From positions 124,001 to 188,000 of the forward strand of contig NZ_JACHGT010000013.1 of NCBI RefSeq assembly GCF_014202425.1: DNA of 64,000 bases. Direction: 5' to 3'. Numbering within the stretch: position 1 is the stretch's first letter; each line of letters opens with the position of its first letter. Source of the DNA: Phytomonospora endophytica (GTDB lineage: Bacteria; Actinomycetota; Actinomycetes; Mycobacteriales; Micromonosporaceae). Shown here one piece after another: positions 1 through 7,451 of the stretch. The translations under genes were made by a program, and so were the position numbers. The notes beneath the pieces are model-generated. The model was not told the DNA's origin. It did not search any database and saw only the letters and a program-made list of their open reading frames with translations.

Positions 1-1
1 G

Positions 2-985
2 ATCTGGCAGTTGCACCAGCGGAAGGGTCCATTTCGAGCCGAGCCCGGCTACAGCGGAGGCCCCGTCGTCCTGCACGGCACCAACGAGGTCGTAGGTCTC
101 ACCAGGGCAACGCGCGGCGGTGACAGCACCGAGCCCGCTGATGTCGAGGTCCTCGACCTCGCCGGTCCGTTGGAAGCGATGGACATTGCCCTCACCCCAT
201 TTCGGCAGCGAGAACAGCCGAAACCACCAGATGAGGTCCTGAGGCAACCGGCACGGCGGTCGCGGATGTGGGCTGTCCTCGGGCTTGTGGTCTTGTTGCT
301 CGCCGCGACCGGAGGTCTGGGTTGGCAATTGCTGTCGGCGAACGGGAGCGACGACGCTTCGGGAAACGTGCCCGGTCCGTCTGGAAGCGACCCGGCTAGC
401 ACCAGCCTTGGCGAGCCGTCGTCGTCGAAGTCATCGAAACCGGTTGCCCCGCCGACCACCACGTCTACCAAGAAGGAAGCGCCGAAGGACGAACCTCCAC
501 CTGAACCCGAGCCTGTCCCCAGCCAGTGGGTGCTGTGGGCCAGCTCGCAAAGCGGCATGTGCATCGGTGTCGAGAACGGCACCCAAGACGACGAAGCCTC
601 CGTCGTGCAGTCAGGTATCGAGACCCAAACCCACTGTTCGTGGGAACACGAGAAATGGGCGTTCGTCTCCGGCTATGGCTCCGACGGCAGCTGGCACAAG
701 ATCGTGAACCGCAACAGCGGCAAATGCCTCGACACTTACCAGGGCGGCACGAACCTCGCCGCTGAGATCGTCCAGAACACCTGCACCGACTCCGGCGGCA
801 GCCAGCTCTGGCACGTCACTTACGACTCGACTAACAACGGCTGGATGTACTACCGATATATCGAGAACCAGAAATCTGGCTACTGCGTGGACAACCGCAG
901 CGACAACACCGACGAGCTAGCGCTGTGGCAGGCGATCTGCCACGAAAGCGCCCTGGCCCAACTCTTCCGACTGCGAGGCGCCTGA
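2..985 (+). CDS. Membrane-anchored trypsin-like protease with C-terminal ricin-type lectin domain (5' partial)
   Basis: The frame is open to the left edge, so the N-terminus is missing. The visible part begins near the catalytic serine of a chymotrypsin-fold protease (GYSGGPVV), followed after about 70 residues by one strongly hydrophobic segment (MWAVLGLVVLLLAATGG), a Ser/Thr/Pro/Glu-rich spacer of about 60 residues, and a Cys/Trp-rich C-terminal domain starting at WVLWASSQSG that resembles a ricin B beta-trefoil (conserved C..GV, W and Q.LW positions). I infer an intracellular protease part with an external carbohydrate-binding domain. The His and Asp of the triad lie outside the window, so activity cannot be judged. 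The gene ends about 200 bp before the next gene. Confidence 0.75.
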   Translation: MWQLHQRKGPFRAEPGYSGGPVVLHGTNEVVGLTRATRGGDSTEPADVEVLDLAGPLEAMDIALTPFRQREQPKPPDEVLRQPARRSRMWAVLGLVVLLLAATGGLGWQLLSANGSDDASGNVPGPSGSDPASTSLGEPSSSKSSKPVAPPTTTSTKKEAPKDEPPPEPEPVPSQWVLWASSQSGMCIGVENGTQDDEASVVQSGIETQTHCSWEHEKWAFVSGYGSDGSWHKIVNRNSGKCLDTYQGGTNLAAEIVQNTCTDSGGSQLWHVTYDSTNNGWMYYRYIENQKSGYCVDNRSDNTDELALWQAICHESALAQLFRLRGA

Positions 986-1120
986 CTTCCCATGTCTGTC
1001 GCGCGGGCTTGCCACGGATGGATCGCCTCTCGGGTTACGGGAGTTTCCCTTGGTTGCTGGCCGGCTCGGTGATGCGCTTCCCCGGCTTGCCGGAGGGTGA
1101 TGCGGGTGTTGGGGTGGGTA

Positions 1121-1153
1121 TCAGCGGACGTGTCAGCCTGACACGTCCGCTGA
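1121..1153. promoter_or_regulatory. Perfect 33-bp palindrome upstream of the phosphotransferase gene
   Basis: Two perfect 15-base arms (TCAGCGGACGTGTCA and its complement) surround a 3-base centre, GCC. The element ends 29 bases before the ATG of the phosphotransferase gene, and a -10-like TACTTA lies 6 bases before that ATG, so the mRNA may be leaderless. A palindrome this long with no run of T after it, placed just upstream of a start, fits an operator better than a terminator. The binding protein is unknown. Confidence 0.6.
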
Positions 1154-1182
1154 CATCTAATGGTCTGGTGTACTTAGGGCAT

Positions 1183-2076
1183 ATGAGTACCTCCACGCAT
1201 GCACCGTTCTCAGAGCAGCGTGCTCGTGCGCTGGCCCTGGAGGCTGCGGCCCAGGTCGGTGGGTACGAGATGGTCATGGAGCTGATTCGCATGGGTGAGC
1301 ATGCGATGTTTCGGCTGCCGGGTGGTGTGGTGGCTCGGGTTGCGCGGGGGCCGGGCTGGGCGGAGACAGCCGCGCGTGAGATCCGGGTTGCTCGTTTGCT
1401 CGAACGTCATGGTGTGCCTTGTGGGAGACCTGCGGCGCCTGGCGAGCCGGTGACGATCGATGGGCATCCTGTCACGTTCTGGGAAGAGCTCGATACTTCG
1501 CGACGGGCGACCTTCGCTGAGATTGGCGAGGTTCTCCGGGACTTGCACGCGGTGCCGGTCGCTGATCTAGACCTTCCGGTCTTGGATGCGTTTCACCGCG
1601 TCGGTGACCGCATCGCTGGGGCTCCGATCTCGGAAGGTGATCGGGCTGACCTGCAGGGAGTGTTGGAGGAGTTGGAAGGCGCGTGGGCGGCGTTGACGGC
1701 TGTCAGTCCTATGCGGTTGATCCACGGGGACCCGCACTCGGGCAACGTTGCGCACTCCGCGGGGCACGCAGTGCTGATCGATCTGGAGACGGTCTGCCTT
1801 GGGCCGGCTGAATGGGACCTGGCGCTGCCCGGCACCTATTTCGCCTCCCTGGGGTGGCTGGGAAAGGCCGACTATGAAGGCTTCGTTCGCGCCTACGGTG
1901 GCCGGGACGTGACCGTGTCGCCGCACTTTCAAGTCCTTCGCCGCATCCGTGAGTTGCGGATGACGTCCTGGCTGATTCAGCATGCCGGGGAGTCGGAGGA
2001 GCTGGCGGCGCAGGCTCGCCACAGGGTCGCGTGCCTTGTGGATGACCGCGTTCCGCGCGTGTGGTCCCGCCGGTGA
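1183..2076 (+). CDS. Aminoglycoside/choline phosphotransferase (APH) family protein
   Basis: A 297-residue protein with the APH kinase-like core: the Brenner motif HGDPHSGNV at about residues 180-190 (catalytic Asp and Mg-binding Asn) and the metal-binding LIDLETVCLGPAEWDLA segment about 20 residues later. The family transfers phosphate from ATP to small-molecule hydroxyls such as aminoglycosides, homoserine or choline; nothing here fixes the substrate. I chose the ATG at the palindrome-proximal end (MSTSTHAPF) because the homology starts there; an upstream extension in the same frame is low-complexity. The stop codon directly abuts that of the convergent XRE gene (no bases between). Confidence 0.8.
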   Translation: MSTSTHAPFSEQRARALALEAAAQVGGYEMVMELIRMGEHAMFRLPGGVVARVARGPGWAETAAREIRVARLLERHGVPCGRPAAPGEPVTIDGHPVTFWEELDTSRRATFAEIGEVLRDLHAVPVADLDLPVLDAFHRVGDRIAGAPISEGDRADLQGVLEELEGAWAALTAVSPMRLIHGDPHSGNVAHSAGHAVLIDLETVCLGPAEWDLALPGTYFASLGWLGKADYEGFVRAYGGRDVTVSPHFQVLRRIRELRMTSWLIQHAGESEELAAQARHRVACLVDDRVPRVWSRR

Positions 2077-3294
2077 TCAGCGGTCGGCGAGCAGCTGGCT
2101 GATCTCGCTGAACTGGCGTCGCGCGTGTGGGGTGTCGCGTTGCTGGTGTAGATGCTGTCCGAGGAGTCGGAGGTCGTCATCGGCTCGGGTGGACGACACG
2201 CGTCGGGTGGTTGCGATGGCCTTGTCGATGAGGTCGCTGGCATCGGGGCTGTTCCACTTCACTGACAGGATCGCGAGCTTGGTGGCGGAGAAGGCCAGCG
2301 AGCGGGCGTTGCTCGGCAGGTGAAGTGCTGTTGCTCGCGTGAACCGAGCGACAGCGTTCTCGATCTGCTGTCCCTGCAATGCCAGTGGAAACAGGGCATG
2401 GGCGGTGTCACCAGCCAACTGGGCTTCGTCGTAATACCACAGCCACGGCGGATCGTTCCCGCTTCGGCCGCGGGTGAAGGCCTCTTCAGCGAGCTGGATC
2501 GCCAGGAGAGCTTGGCGTTCGCGGCCGAGCAAGCCGTGGACGCGGGCTTCCACGGCATGGAGTGCGGCTTGCGCGAGGCTGGACTCTGGTAGCCGGTGGG
2601 CTTGGAGTTCGCCCAGGAGCTCGGCCGATGTCGTCCTGTCGCTGAGATGGACGGATTGGCGGATGAGGCCGCACAGGATGTTGAGGTGGGTGAGCTCGTC
2701 ATCGGCTTCGGCGGCGACTGCTCGCGCGGTGCTGAACGCACGTCGGGCGCCGTCATGGTCGCCGGCGTCGGCAGATGCGAATCCGCACAACCGTCCCAGT
2801 CTTCCGGTCACCTGCATCCACGCAAGGCGGCCTGCCGGTGTCATGGACGCCGTGTTGAGGCATGCGATGGCGAAGTTGAAGTGCGTCAACGCGAGAGCCC
2901 GCGCGGTCGCTCTGCCACCGGCGGCATGGTCGAGTTGCTCGAACTGATCGACGAGGCCCCCGAGTTGCGCGGCGTCGGCGAGATCCAACCGGCGGGGGAC
3001 CGGGATCTCAAGCGCGGAGAGGAACGGCGACTCAGATGCCGGGCGTACCTCCTCGGCAGGGGTGGCCGGCTCCGACGAGGGAGTGGTGTTCTCGGTGCTG
3101 AGGAACTGCTGCAGCTGGTCTGCGCTGAGGTTCAGGTATCGCGCCAAGCCAGGCTGAACCCACGGCTGAGGGGTACTGGTACCTGCTTCCCACCGGCGCA
3201 CTGTGGCCACATGGACCTTGAGGGCTTCAGCGAGGTCTTCTTGGGTAAGGCCCATGGCGGCTCGGCGGTCGGCGAGGCCACGGCGTCGAGCCAT
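2077..3294 (-). CDS. XRE-family regulator with C-terminal TPR-like domain
   Basis: A 405-residue protein. The N-terminal 60 residues form a Cro/CI-type helix-turn-helix (MGLTQEDLAEALKVHVATVR followed by RWEAG). After a Pro/Ser/Glu linker, about 300 residues of Ala/Leu-rich paired helices resemble the TPR-like effector domain of Streptomyces-type XRE regulators. It shares this architecture and the NDPPWLWYYDEAQLAGD-type motif with the protein at 7444, so the two are paralogues on either side of the WhiJ-like module. Ligand and target are unknown. Confidence 0.75.
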   Translation of the reverse strand: MARRRGLADRRAAMGLTQEDLAEALKVHVATVRRWEAGTSTPQPWVQPGLARYLNLSADQLQQFLSTENTTPSSEPATPAEEVRPASESPFLSALEIPVPRRLDLADAAQLGGLVDQFEQLDHAAGGRATARALALTHFNFAIACLNTASMTPAGRLAWMQVTGRLGRLCGFASADAGDHDGARRAFSTARAVAAEADDELTHLNILCGLIRQSVHLSDRTTSAELLGELQAHRLPESSLAQAALHAVEARVHGLLGRERQALLAIQLAEEAFTRGRSGNDPPWLWYYDEAQLAGDTAHALFPLALQGQQIENAVARFTRATALHLPSNARSLAFSATKLAILSVKWNSPDASDLIDKAIATTRRVSSTRADDDLRLLGQHLHQQRDTPHARRQFSEISQLLADR

Positions 3295-3420
3295 TGAACC
3301 CCCTCAACTGCTGTTGTGTGACTGAGGTTACAGCAGGTCATCAATGGGGCTGCGCGGTTGGTGCGCGGTTTTTGCGAGGTCTGTTGCTCTCGTGATGAAG
3401 CGCGCTGGGCTGGTTGTATC

Positions 3421-3445
3421 CCTGGTGAGGCAAAGCCTCACCAGG
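3421..3445. promoter_or_regulatory. AAA-centred inverted repeat, probable XRE operator
   Basis: Arms CCTGGTGAGGC and GCCTCACCAGG around AAA, located in the space between the XRE-TPR gene and the first DUF397 gene. The same pattern, with a slightly different arm (TGAGC AAA GCTCA flanked by GG and CC), occurs in the promoter of the XRE-DUF5753 gene at about 5074-5086. Two AAA-centred repeats with the same GGTGAG/CTCACC outer bases within 1.7 kb suggest that one local XRE regulator binds both. Confidence 0.5.
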
Positions 3446-3544
3446 CAGCTCCGGGGCAAGCAGACTGCGTGCCGAGAACTGTGCCTGGAGATAAGGCCGA
3501 ACAGTCCAACAACTACATCGTGGATTTGCTGCGCACATCGTGCT

Positions 3545-3838
3545 CTATCGGCCGACAGGGTCGAAGTCGCCAGCGCGGAGCTGGTGCGTGAAACCTGTCC
3601 AGGTCGCGGTGTCGCTGGTGATGATCGGGTAATCGGTGCCGGTGCAGTCCTTGGAGTCGCGGATCGCGACGATCGCCTTGCTCGCGAGAGTCTGGACGCA
3701 GTTGCCGTTGCCGCTACCGCTGGAACGGGTGGAGGACCGCCAGCGGGCGGCCGCGTGGAGGCAGCCGACTTCGACGCAGTTGCCGCCGCTGTTGCTGTGG
3801 CTGGAGCGTCGCCAGGTGATGATCGTGTGGGTGTCCAT
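3545..3838 (-). CDS. DUF397 protein with a repeated N-terminal motif
   Basis: A 97-residue protein of the DUF397 family, small partners of WhiJ/BldB-type XRE regulators in actinomycetes. The start ATG (MDTHTIITWRRSS) has GGGAGG about 6 bases upstream; a longer frame lacks a good ribosome-binding site. The protein is longer than the usual 60-75 residues because the N-terminal W+-S-S...G-NCVEV segment occurs twice: WRRSSHSNSGGNCVEV and then WRSSTRSSGSGNGNCVQ, followed by one copy of the rest (AIVAIRDSKD...FTHQLRAGDFD). It looks like an internal partial duplication. Confidence 0.75.
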   Translation of the reverse strand: MDTHTIITWRRSSHSNSGGNCVEVGCLHAAARWRSSTRSSGSGNGNCVQTLASKAIVAIRDSKDCTGTDYPIITSDTATWTGFTHQLRAGDFDPVGR

Positions 3839-3959
3839 GTCGCCTCCCGATCGTGTCCCTGTGAGAGAAGCACTCGTCTGTGGGATGGGCTGTCGTCGAG
3901 ACGACACGGCGAGGGGCGAACCGCTTCACGGCTCGCCCCTGTCGAACTGATGGCGCGTA

Positions 3960-4190
3960 CTACGCGGTGGTCTTCAGCTCGTTGACGAAACCAGCCCAGC
4001 TGGTGGTGTCGACGGCCAAGACCGGGTAGCCGGCGTCCGAGCAGTGCTTGGAGTCGCGGATGGCGACGGTGGCGTCGAGGCATGCGACCTCGATGCACTG
4101 GCCGTTTCCGCCGCTGCTGCTTCGGGTGCTCTTGCGCCAGGACGCGACCCCCCGCAGGTCGGGGAGTGCGGGAGTTGCGTGGATGGTCAT
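3960..4190 (-). CDS. DUF397 domain protein
   Basis: A 76-residue protein with a complete single DUF397 domain: WRKSTRSSSGGNGQCIEVA, then TVAIRDSK and a C-terminal W..F...LK. Its ATG overlaps the TGA of the upstream XRE-DUF5753 gene by four bases (ATGA), so the two are translationally coupled. In this family the small protein is thought to bind or antagonise the neighbouring XRE regulator; the pairing and coupling here fit that idea. Confidence 0.85.
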   Translation of the reverse strand: MTIHATPALPDLRGVASWRKSTRSSSGGNGQCIEVACLDATVAIRDSKHCSDAGYPVLAVDTTSWAGFVNELKTTA

Positions 4191-5059
4191 GTTGCTGCGT
4201 CCTTTGCTAGTTGCGCAATCAGTGCCTCGGTCTTCGAGGCTGACAGTGCGTCTGCCCAGATCGCGTTGTAGGAACTTGTGAAGGAGTCTATGTCCGGGCC
4301 CTCGACGTAGATCGCTCCCGCAGGTGACTCGACGGCGACAACGTTCGGGAACGGCACCGGGAGCTCGAACATCGTGAAACCGCCGCCAACGGTCGCGGCG
4401 GTGTGGCTCCACGCGCGAAGCGGGATGACCCGGATCTCGAGGTTGGACCGCTGCATTGCGGTGAGCAGGTACTCGAGTTGCTCCTTCATGACACCAGGCT
4501 TGCCGACCTCCTGGTGGAGTGCGCCTTCATGGACCAGGAAGCGGACGTGCGGCGAGTGCGGCTTGGATAGTTGCTCGCGCCTGAGCAGCCGGGCCTCGGT
4601 CAGCCGACGCACCTGGAACTCATCGCTGCTCTGTGGTCCGCGACCGATCAGCGCCGAAGCGTACTCGGGAACCTGGAGAAGGCCTGGCACGGCGTTGATC
4701 TCAAGGATGTGCATCGCGTCAGCGCGACTCTCCATCCAGATGTAATCGGCGAAGTTCGAACCGAGCAGGCTGGCGTAGCCGTCCCACCAGCCACGCTGGG
4801 CGACTTCCTCGGAGAGTTGGAGGAGTTCGTTGCGTTCCTTGAGATCGCTGACGCCGTAGAGATCCATGAGTCGCAGGATTGTGTCGCCGGTCAGTGGGAA
4901 CTCACCGTTCTCCAACTTGCTGACAGTGCCTTGAGTCTTGCCGATGTAGTCGGCGACCTCCGCACCCTTCAACCCGCGGTCCTCGCGGAGCGCCTTGAAC
5001 CGGGCGGCGAGCCATCCGGCACGCATGGTCGTCGCTGGCTTCGCAGGTGCCATGGCCAT
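4187..5059 (-). CDS. WhiJ-like XRE regulator with DUF5753 domain
   Basis: A 290-residue protein. Residues 15-70 are a helix-turn-helix (LREDRGLKGAEVADYIGKTQ then GTVSKLENG); residues about 100-285 match the DUF5753 effector domain (YIWMESRADAMHILEINAVP, GLLQVPEYASAL, and RSNLEIRVIPL). Such proteins regulate development and antibiotic production in Streptomyces with a DUF397 partner, here encoded directly downstream with a 4-base overlap. The first ATG has a GAGGAGGGA site 5 bases upstream. The promoter carries inverted repeats that are probable autoregulatory operators. Confidence 0.88.
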   Translation of the reverse strand: MAMAPAKPATTMRAGWLAARFKALREDRGLKGAEVADYIGKTQGTVSKLENGEFPLTGDTILRLMDLYGVSDLKERNELLQLSEEVAQRGWWDGYASLLGSNFADYIWMESRADAMHILEINAVPGLLQVPEYASALIGRGPQSSDEFQVRRLTEARLLRREQLSKPHSPHVRFLVHEGALHQEVGKPGVMKEQLEYLLTAMQRSNLEIRVIPLRAWSHTAATVGGGFTMFELPVPFPNVVAVESPAGAIYVEGPDIDSFTSSYNAIWADALSASKTEALIAQLAKDAAT

Positions 5060-5068
5060 CCCTCCTCA

Positions 5069-5124
5069 GGTGATGAGCAAAGCTCACCAGACCAAGAAAT
5101 TCTTGTCAACTTCAAAATTCTTGG
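5069..5124. promoter_or_regulatory. Operator-rich divergent promoter of the XRE-DUF5753 gene
   Basis: Three symmetric sites lie here. TGAGC AAA GCTCA (5074-5086) has outer GG/CC. CAAGAA-A-TTCTTG (5093-5105) is a 13-base palindrome. AATTCTTGG (5116-5124) repeats half of it. On the minus strand TTGACA overlaps the second palindrome as a possible -35. The position between the regulator and the divergent small-gene operon suggests that the regulator controls both. Confidence 0.5.
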
Positions 5125-5244
5125 CAGAGAATCTTGTCCGCTTGTTGTGACTTATGCCATGCTACGACTAGTTCGTCAACTACAACCTGTCAGGAGGGGT
5201 TGACGTGACGGTGGGAAACCAGACCCGGCACGGAGGGGGTTGCC

Positions 5245-5481
5245 GTGGCAATGACCGTGAACCTGGCGGACCCGGAATTCGCCCGCTACCTCTCCCGATA
5301 CGGAGGAGACAAGGCCAGGGCGATTCAGGGACTGACCGAGGACCGCTTCTGGGCGAGGTTCATCCGAGCCCACGAACCGAACCGCGGATGGCGGTCCTGG
5401 GCACGCAACGTCCTCGCCGCCGACCCGACCTGGGCCAACGGCCGGCACCGGAGGTGCACCTGTGATGAGTACCAGCATTGA
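5245..5481 (+). CDS. Small hypothetical protein of the WhiJ-adjacent operon
   Basis: A 78-residue protein (MAMTVNLADPEFARYLSRYG...) rich in Arg, Trp and Ala and ending in the Cys-containing HRRCTCDEYQH. The GTG start is preceded by GGAGGGGG. It overlaps the next gene by 20 bases and opens a series of small genes running to the XRE-TPR gene at 7444. I recognise no domain. Reading frame quality, Shine-Dalgarno site and coupling support a real gene. Confidence 0.6.
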   Translation: MAMTVNLADPEFARYLSRYGGDKARAIQGLTEDRFWARFIRAHEPNRGWRSWARNVLAADPTWANGRHRRCTCDEYQH

Positions 5482-5668
5482 ACCCGTGACGCCCAAAGCC
5501 CAGGCTGAGGCCAGGTACTTCGCGCACCGGCGCGCCGCCAACGGAACCTGCGAAGCCTGCCGCGGCGCCTGGCCCTGCCAGGCGATGTACGACGCCGCGG
5601 AAACCCTTACCCACGTTGGGCATCCCGAACTATTCGTGCTCGTCCCGATCGTCGACACGAACACCTAG
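5462..5668 (+). CDS. Small Cys-motif protein
   Basis: A 68-residue protein with a CEACRGAWPCQAM motif at about residues 30-42, resembling the small C..C-x5-C proteins found beside XRE/DUF397 regulators in actinomycetes. It may bind zinc. It starts at GTG, or at the ATG next to it, after GGAGG, inside the end of the preceding gene. No enzymatic motif is visible. Confidence 0.6.
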   Translation: MMSTSIEPVTPKAQAEARYFAHRRAANGTCEACRGAWPCQAMYDAAETLTHVGHPELFVLVPIVDTNT

Positions 5669-5872
5669 GACCTGCCGCGTACACCGGCTCATGGGCATGA
5701 GCCGGTCAACCGCACCGCCCAGGACCTCCGCCGGGTGGGTGGCGTACGCGGCTCCCAGCGGGAGACGGACCGGAGGCCTTCGCGTAGGTCGGGGCGGTTC
5801 GTCTCCCGCGCAAAACTCCCCGCCACTGCACCGCGCTGACCCCGCGGTGGGCGGGTCCCGTGAAAGGGGACT

Positions 5873-5918
5873 CCGGGGACCGCTGTTGCCGACTCTCACA
5901 TCAGGCAGCGGTCCCCGG
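5873..5918. terminator. Strong hairpin between small genes
   Basis: Perfect 13-base arms (CCGGGGACCGCTG and complement) with a 20-base loop, in the 285-base gap before the next small gene. There is no T-run, as is common for actinomycete terminators. It could also be an attenuator for the downstream genes, whose first start is about 35 bases away. Confidence 0.5.
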
Positions 5919-5953
5919 GGATCGACACCAGCGACCCCTGAAGGAGGGATCAC

Positions 5954-6250
5954 ATGTCGACCGAGACGTTACCGCCGCGCCTTGAGAAATGGACGACGGA
6001 CGACCTCGCCAATCACAGCCGCACCTACCGCACCATCCGCGACCTGTGGTGGAAGAAGCGGTGCCGCTGGTGCGACCACGTCGCGCCGTGCCCGACGGTT
6101 CGCTACGCGCTGGCGGTGAGGTCAGGATGTGCCCCGCTGCCGCCACCGGCCGCCGACGATCGCCGGGACTGGGCAAGCGCACTCGAGGAGTACCAGCAGC
6201 CGCGACGATCGGCGGCGAGGTCGACACCACGACCGCACCGGCGGCGGTAG
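5954..6250 (+). CDS. Small Cys-motif protein, paralogue-like
   Basis: A 98-residue protein with a Trp/Lys/Arg-rich CRWCDHVAPCPTVR motif at about residues 37-50, comparable with the C..C-x5-C pattern of the gene at 5462. The C-terminus is basic and low in complexity. A very good ribosome-binding site (GAAGGAGGGATCAC) precedes the ATG. The function is unknown; the family is common in actinomycete integrated elements and regulator loci. Confidence 0.65.
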   Translation: MSTETLPPRLEKWTTDDLANHSRTYRTIRDLWWKKRCRWCDHVAPCPTVRYALAVRSGCAPLPPPAADDRRDWASALEEYQQPRRSAARSTPRPHRRR

Positions 6251-6382
6251 CCGAACTCAACCACGGCACACACCTGCAAGGTCGCTGCGCGTCCGGAGCC
6301 GCGGAGGGGAGCGTGTCCGTACCTCTCGGCCTGCCTGCTGTGCACGACGCTGATCCTTAACTGTCCACAATGGAGCATCTCG

Positions 6383-6814
6383 ATGAATGCCGCACCCTTT
6401 CGACCGCACCTGCCACACCCCGGCGCCATGACCCAATCCAGTGCGCATTACGACGCGGTCAGCCGAGAACAACGTCCCCTGTGGCCAGGTGGTTCTGTCG
6501 TGGGCGTCGAGCACGGAAGCGACGAGATGCCGCTGCTCGTGCACGGGGAACTGCTCTGCCGACGCCATGGACAAACCCACTGCCACCGCCTCATGCTGCC
6601 CCCGATGCTGCCAATCCACTCCAGCGGCTTCGGCTGGCGGTACCAGTGCAGTGCACCCCGGTGCGACCACACCCGACCGGCGCCGGTGACCGATCACACC
6701 GTCTGGCGGCTCGTGGTGGAGACCGGACTCGCCGACGACGCGCCCGGCCTTACGATCGCCGACAAACGTCGAGCCCTCGCCGACGTCATCTCTTTCTGGG
6801 TGGGTGCGGCATGA
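6383..6814 (+). CDS. Hypothetical protein with two Cys/His clusters
   Basis: A 143-residue protein with LLCRRHGQTHCHRL and YQCSAPRCDHTR, which look like paired metal-binding clusters, and a C-terminal helical segment (IADKRRALADVISFWVG). It is translationally coupled to the next gene (ATGA overlap). A start at the later Met 16 is possible. I do not recognise a named family. Confidence 0.55.
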   Translation: MNAAPFRPHLPHPGAMTQSSAHYDAVSREQRPLWPGGSVVGVEHGSDEMPLLVHGELLCRRHGQTHCHRLMLPPMLPIHSSGFGWRYQCSAPRCDHTRPAPVTDHTVWRLVVETGLADDAPGLTIADKRRALADVISFWVGAA

Positions 6815-7170
6815 TGCCGGCCACCGCCATCGTCCGGGTTCCCGCCCGGGTCGTCTTGACCGTGGGCCACATTCCACCCCTGGCGACCGTTCGGGGTGAC
6901 GCCTATATTCCGATCTTCGACGGACACGCCTTCTGCGGGCGGCACCCGCGAGCAGAACAGCCGCTCATGAACCTTGACCGTCCCAGCCGGACTCGACCGA
7001 GATACCTCTGCCTCGACTGCGGCTACACCATCGACGCCGCCGTCGCCGATCGCCGCGCCTGGCGGTCACTTCGCGTCGCCGGGTTCGTTCCGGGGTTCTT
7101 CAGCACCGACCCACATGCACGCCGTTCGTGGCTGCGCGTCAACGCCGCAACGGCCCGGATCACGCTATGA
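6811..7170 (+). CDS. Hypothetical protein with Cys clusters
   Basis: A 119-residue protein with AFCGRHPRA and YLCLDCGYTID motifs, similar in layout to its upstream neighbour (a C..H and a C..C pair). This suggests two related small zinc-binding proteins. It starts at ATGATG with a 4-base overlap on the preceding stop, and its own TGA overlaps the next ATG. No recognised domain. Confidence 0.55.
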   Translation: MMPATAIVRVPARVVLTVGHIPPLATVRGDAYIPIFDGHAFCGRHPRAEQPLMNLDRPSRTRPRYLCLDCGYTIDAAVADRRAWRSLRVAGFVPGFFSTDPHARRSWLRVNAATARITL

Positions 7171-7451
7171 CCACACCGCTTGAGATAGGCCATGAACCGC
7201 CCCGCCGGTTCCTGTTGATGCGCCGCCACGACGCGACCGGGCTGTCGGGAACCGGCACCGTCGCCGACGGCCTGGCCTGGTCCGACGGGCCCGCGGTGAT
7301 GCGCTGGAAGGGTGAAGGGACCGGCGTCCGGCAGAACACCGTGTGGAACTCGACAGAGGAGATCTTGCGAATCCACGGGCACGGTGGCCTCACCGACATC
7401 TGCTGGATCGACCCTTCGTCGTTCGAAAGGGCGGAAGGCGCCGATGAATAG
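7167..7451 (+). CDS. Conserved small element-associated protein
   Basis: A 94-residue protein with the pattern FLLMRRHDATGLSGTGTVAD, GLAWSDG..V.RW.G and IHGHGGLTDICWID. From memory, this signature belongs to small conserved proteins found across actinobacterial phages and integrated elements; their function is unknown. It is coupled at both ends (ATGA at its start, 8-base overlap with the XRE gene at its end), so it is probably co-expressed with that regulator. Confidence 0.7.
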   Translation: MTTPLEIGHEPPRRFLLMRRHDATGLSGTGTVADGLAWSDGPAVMRWKGEGTGVRQNTVWNSTEEILRIHGHGGLTDICWIDPSSFERAEGADE

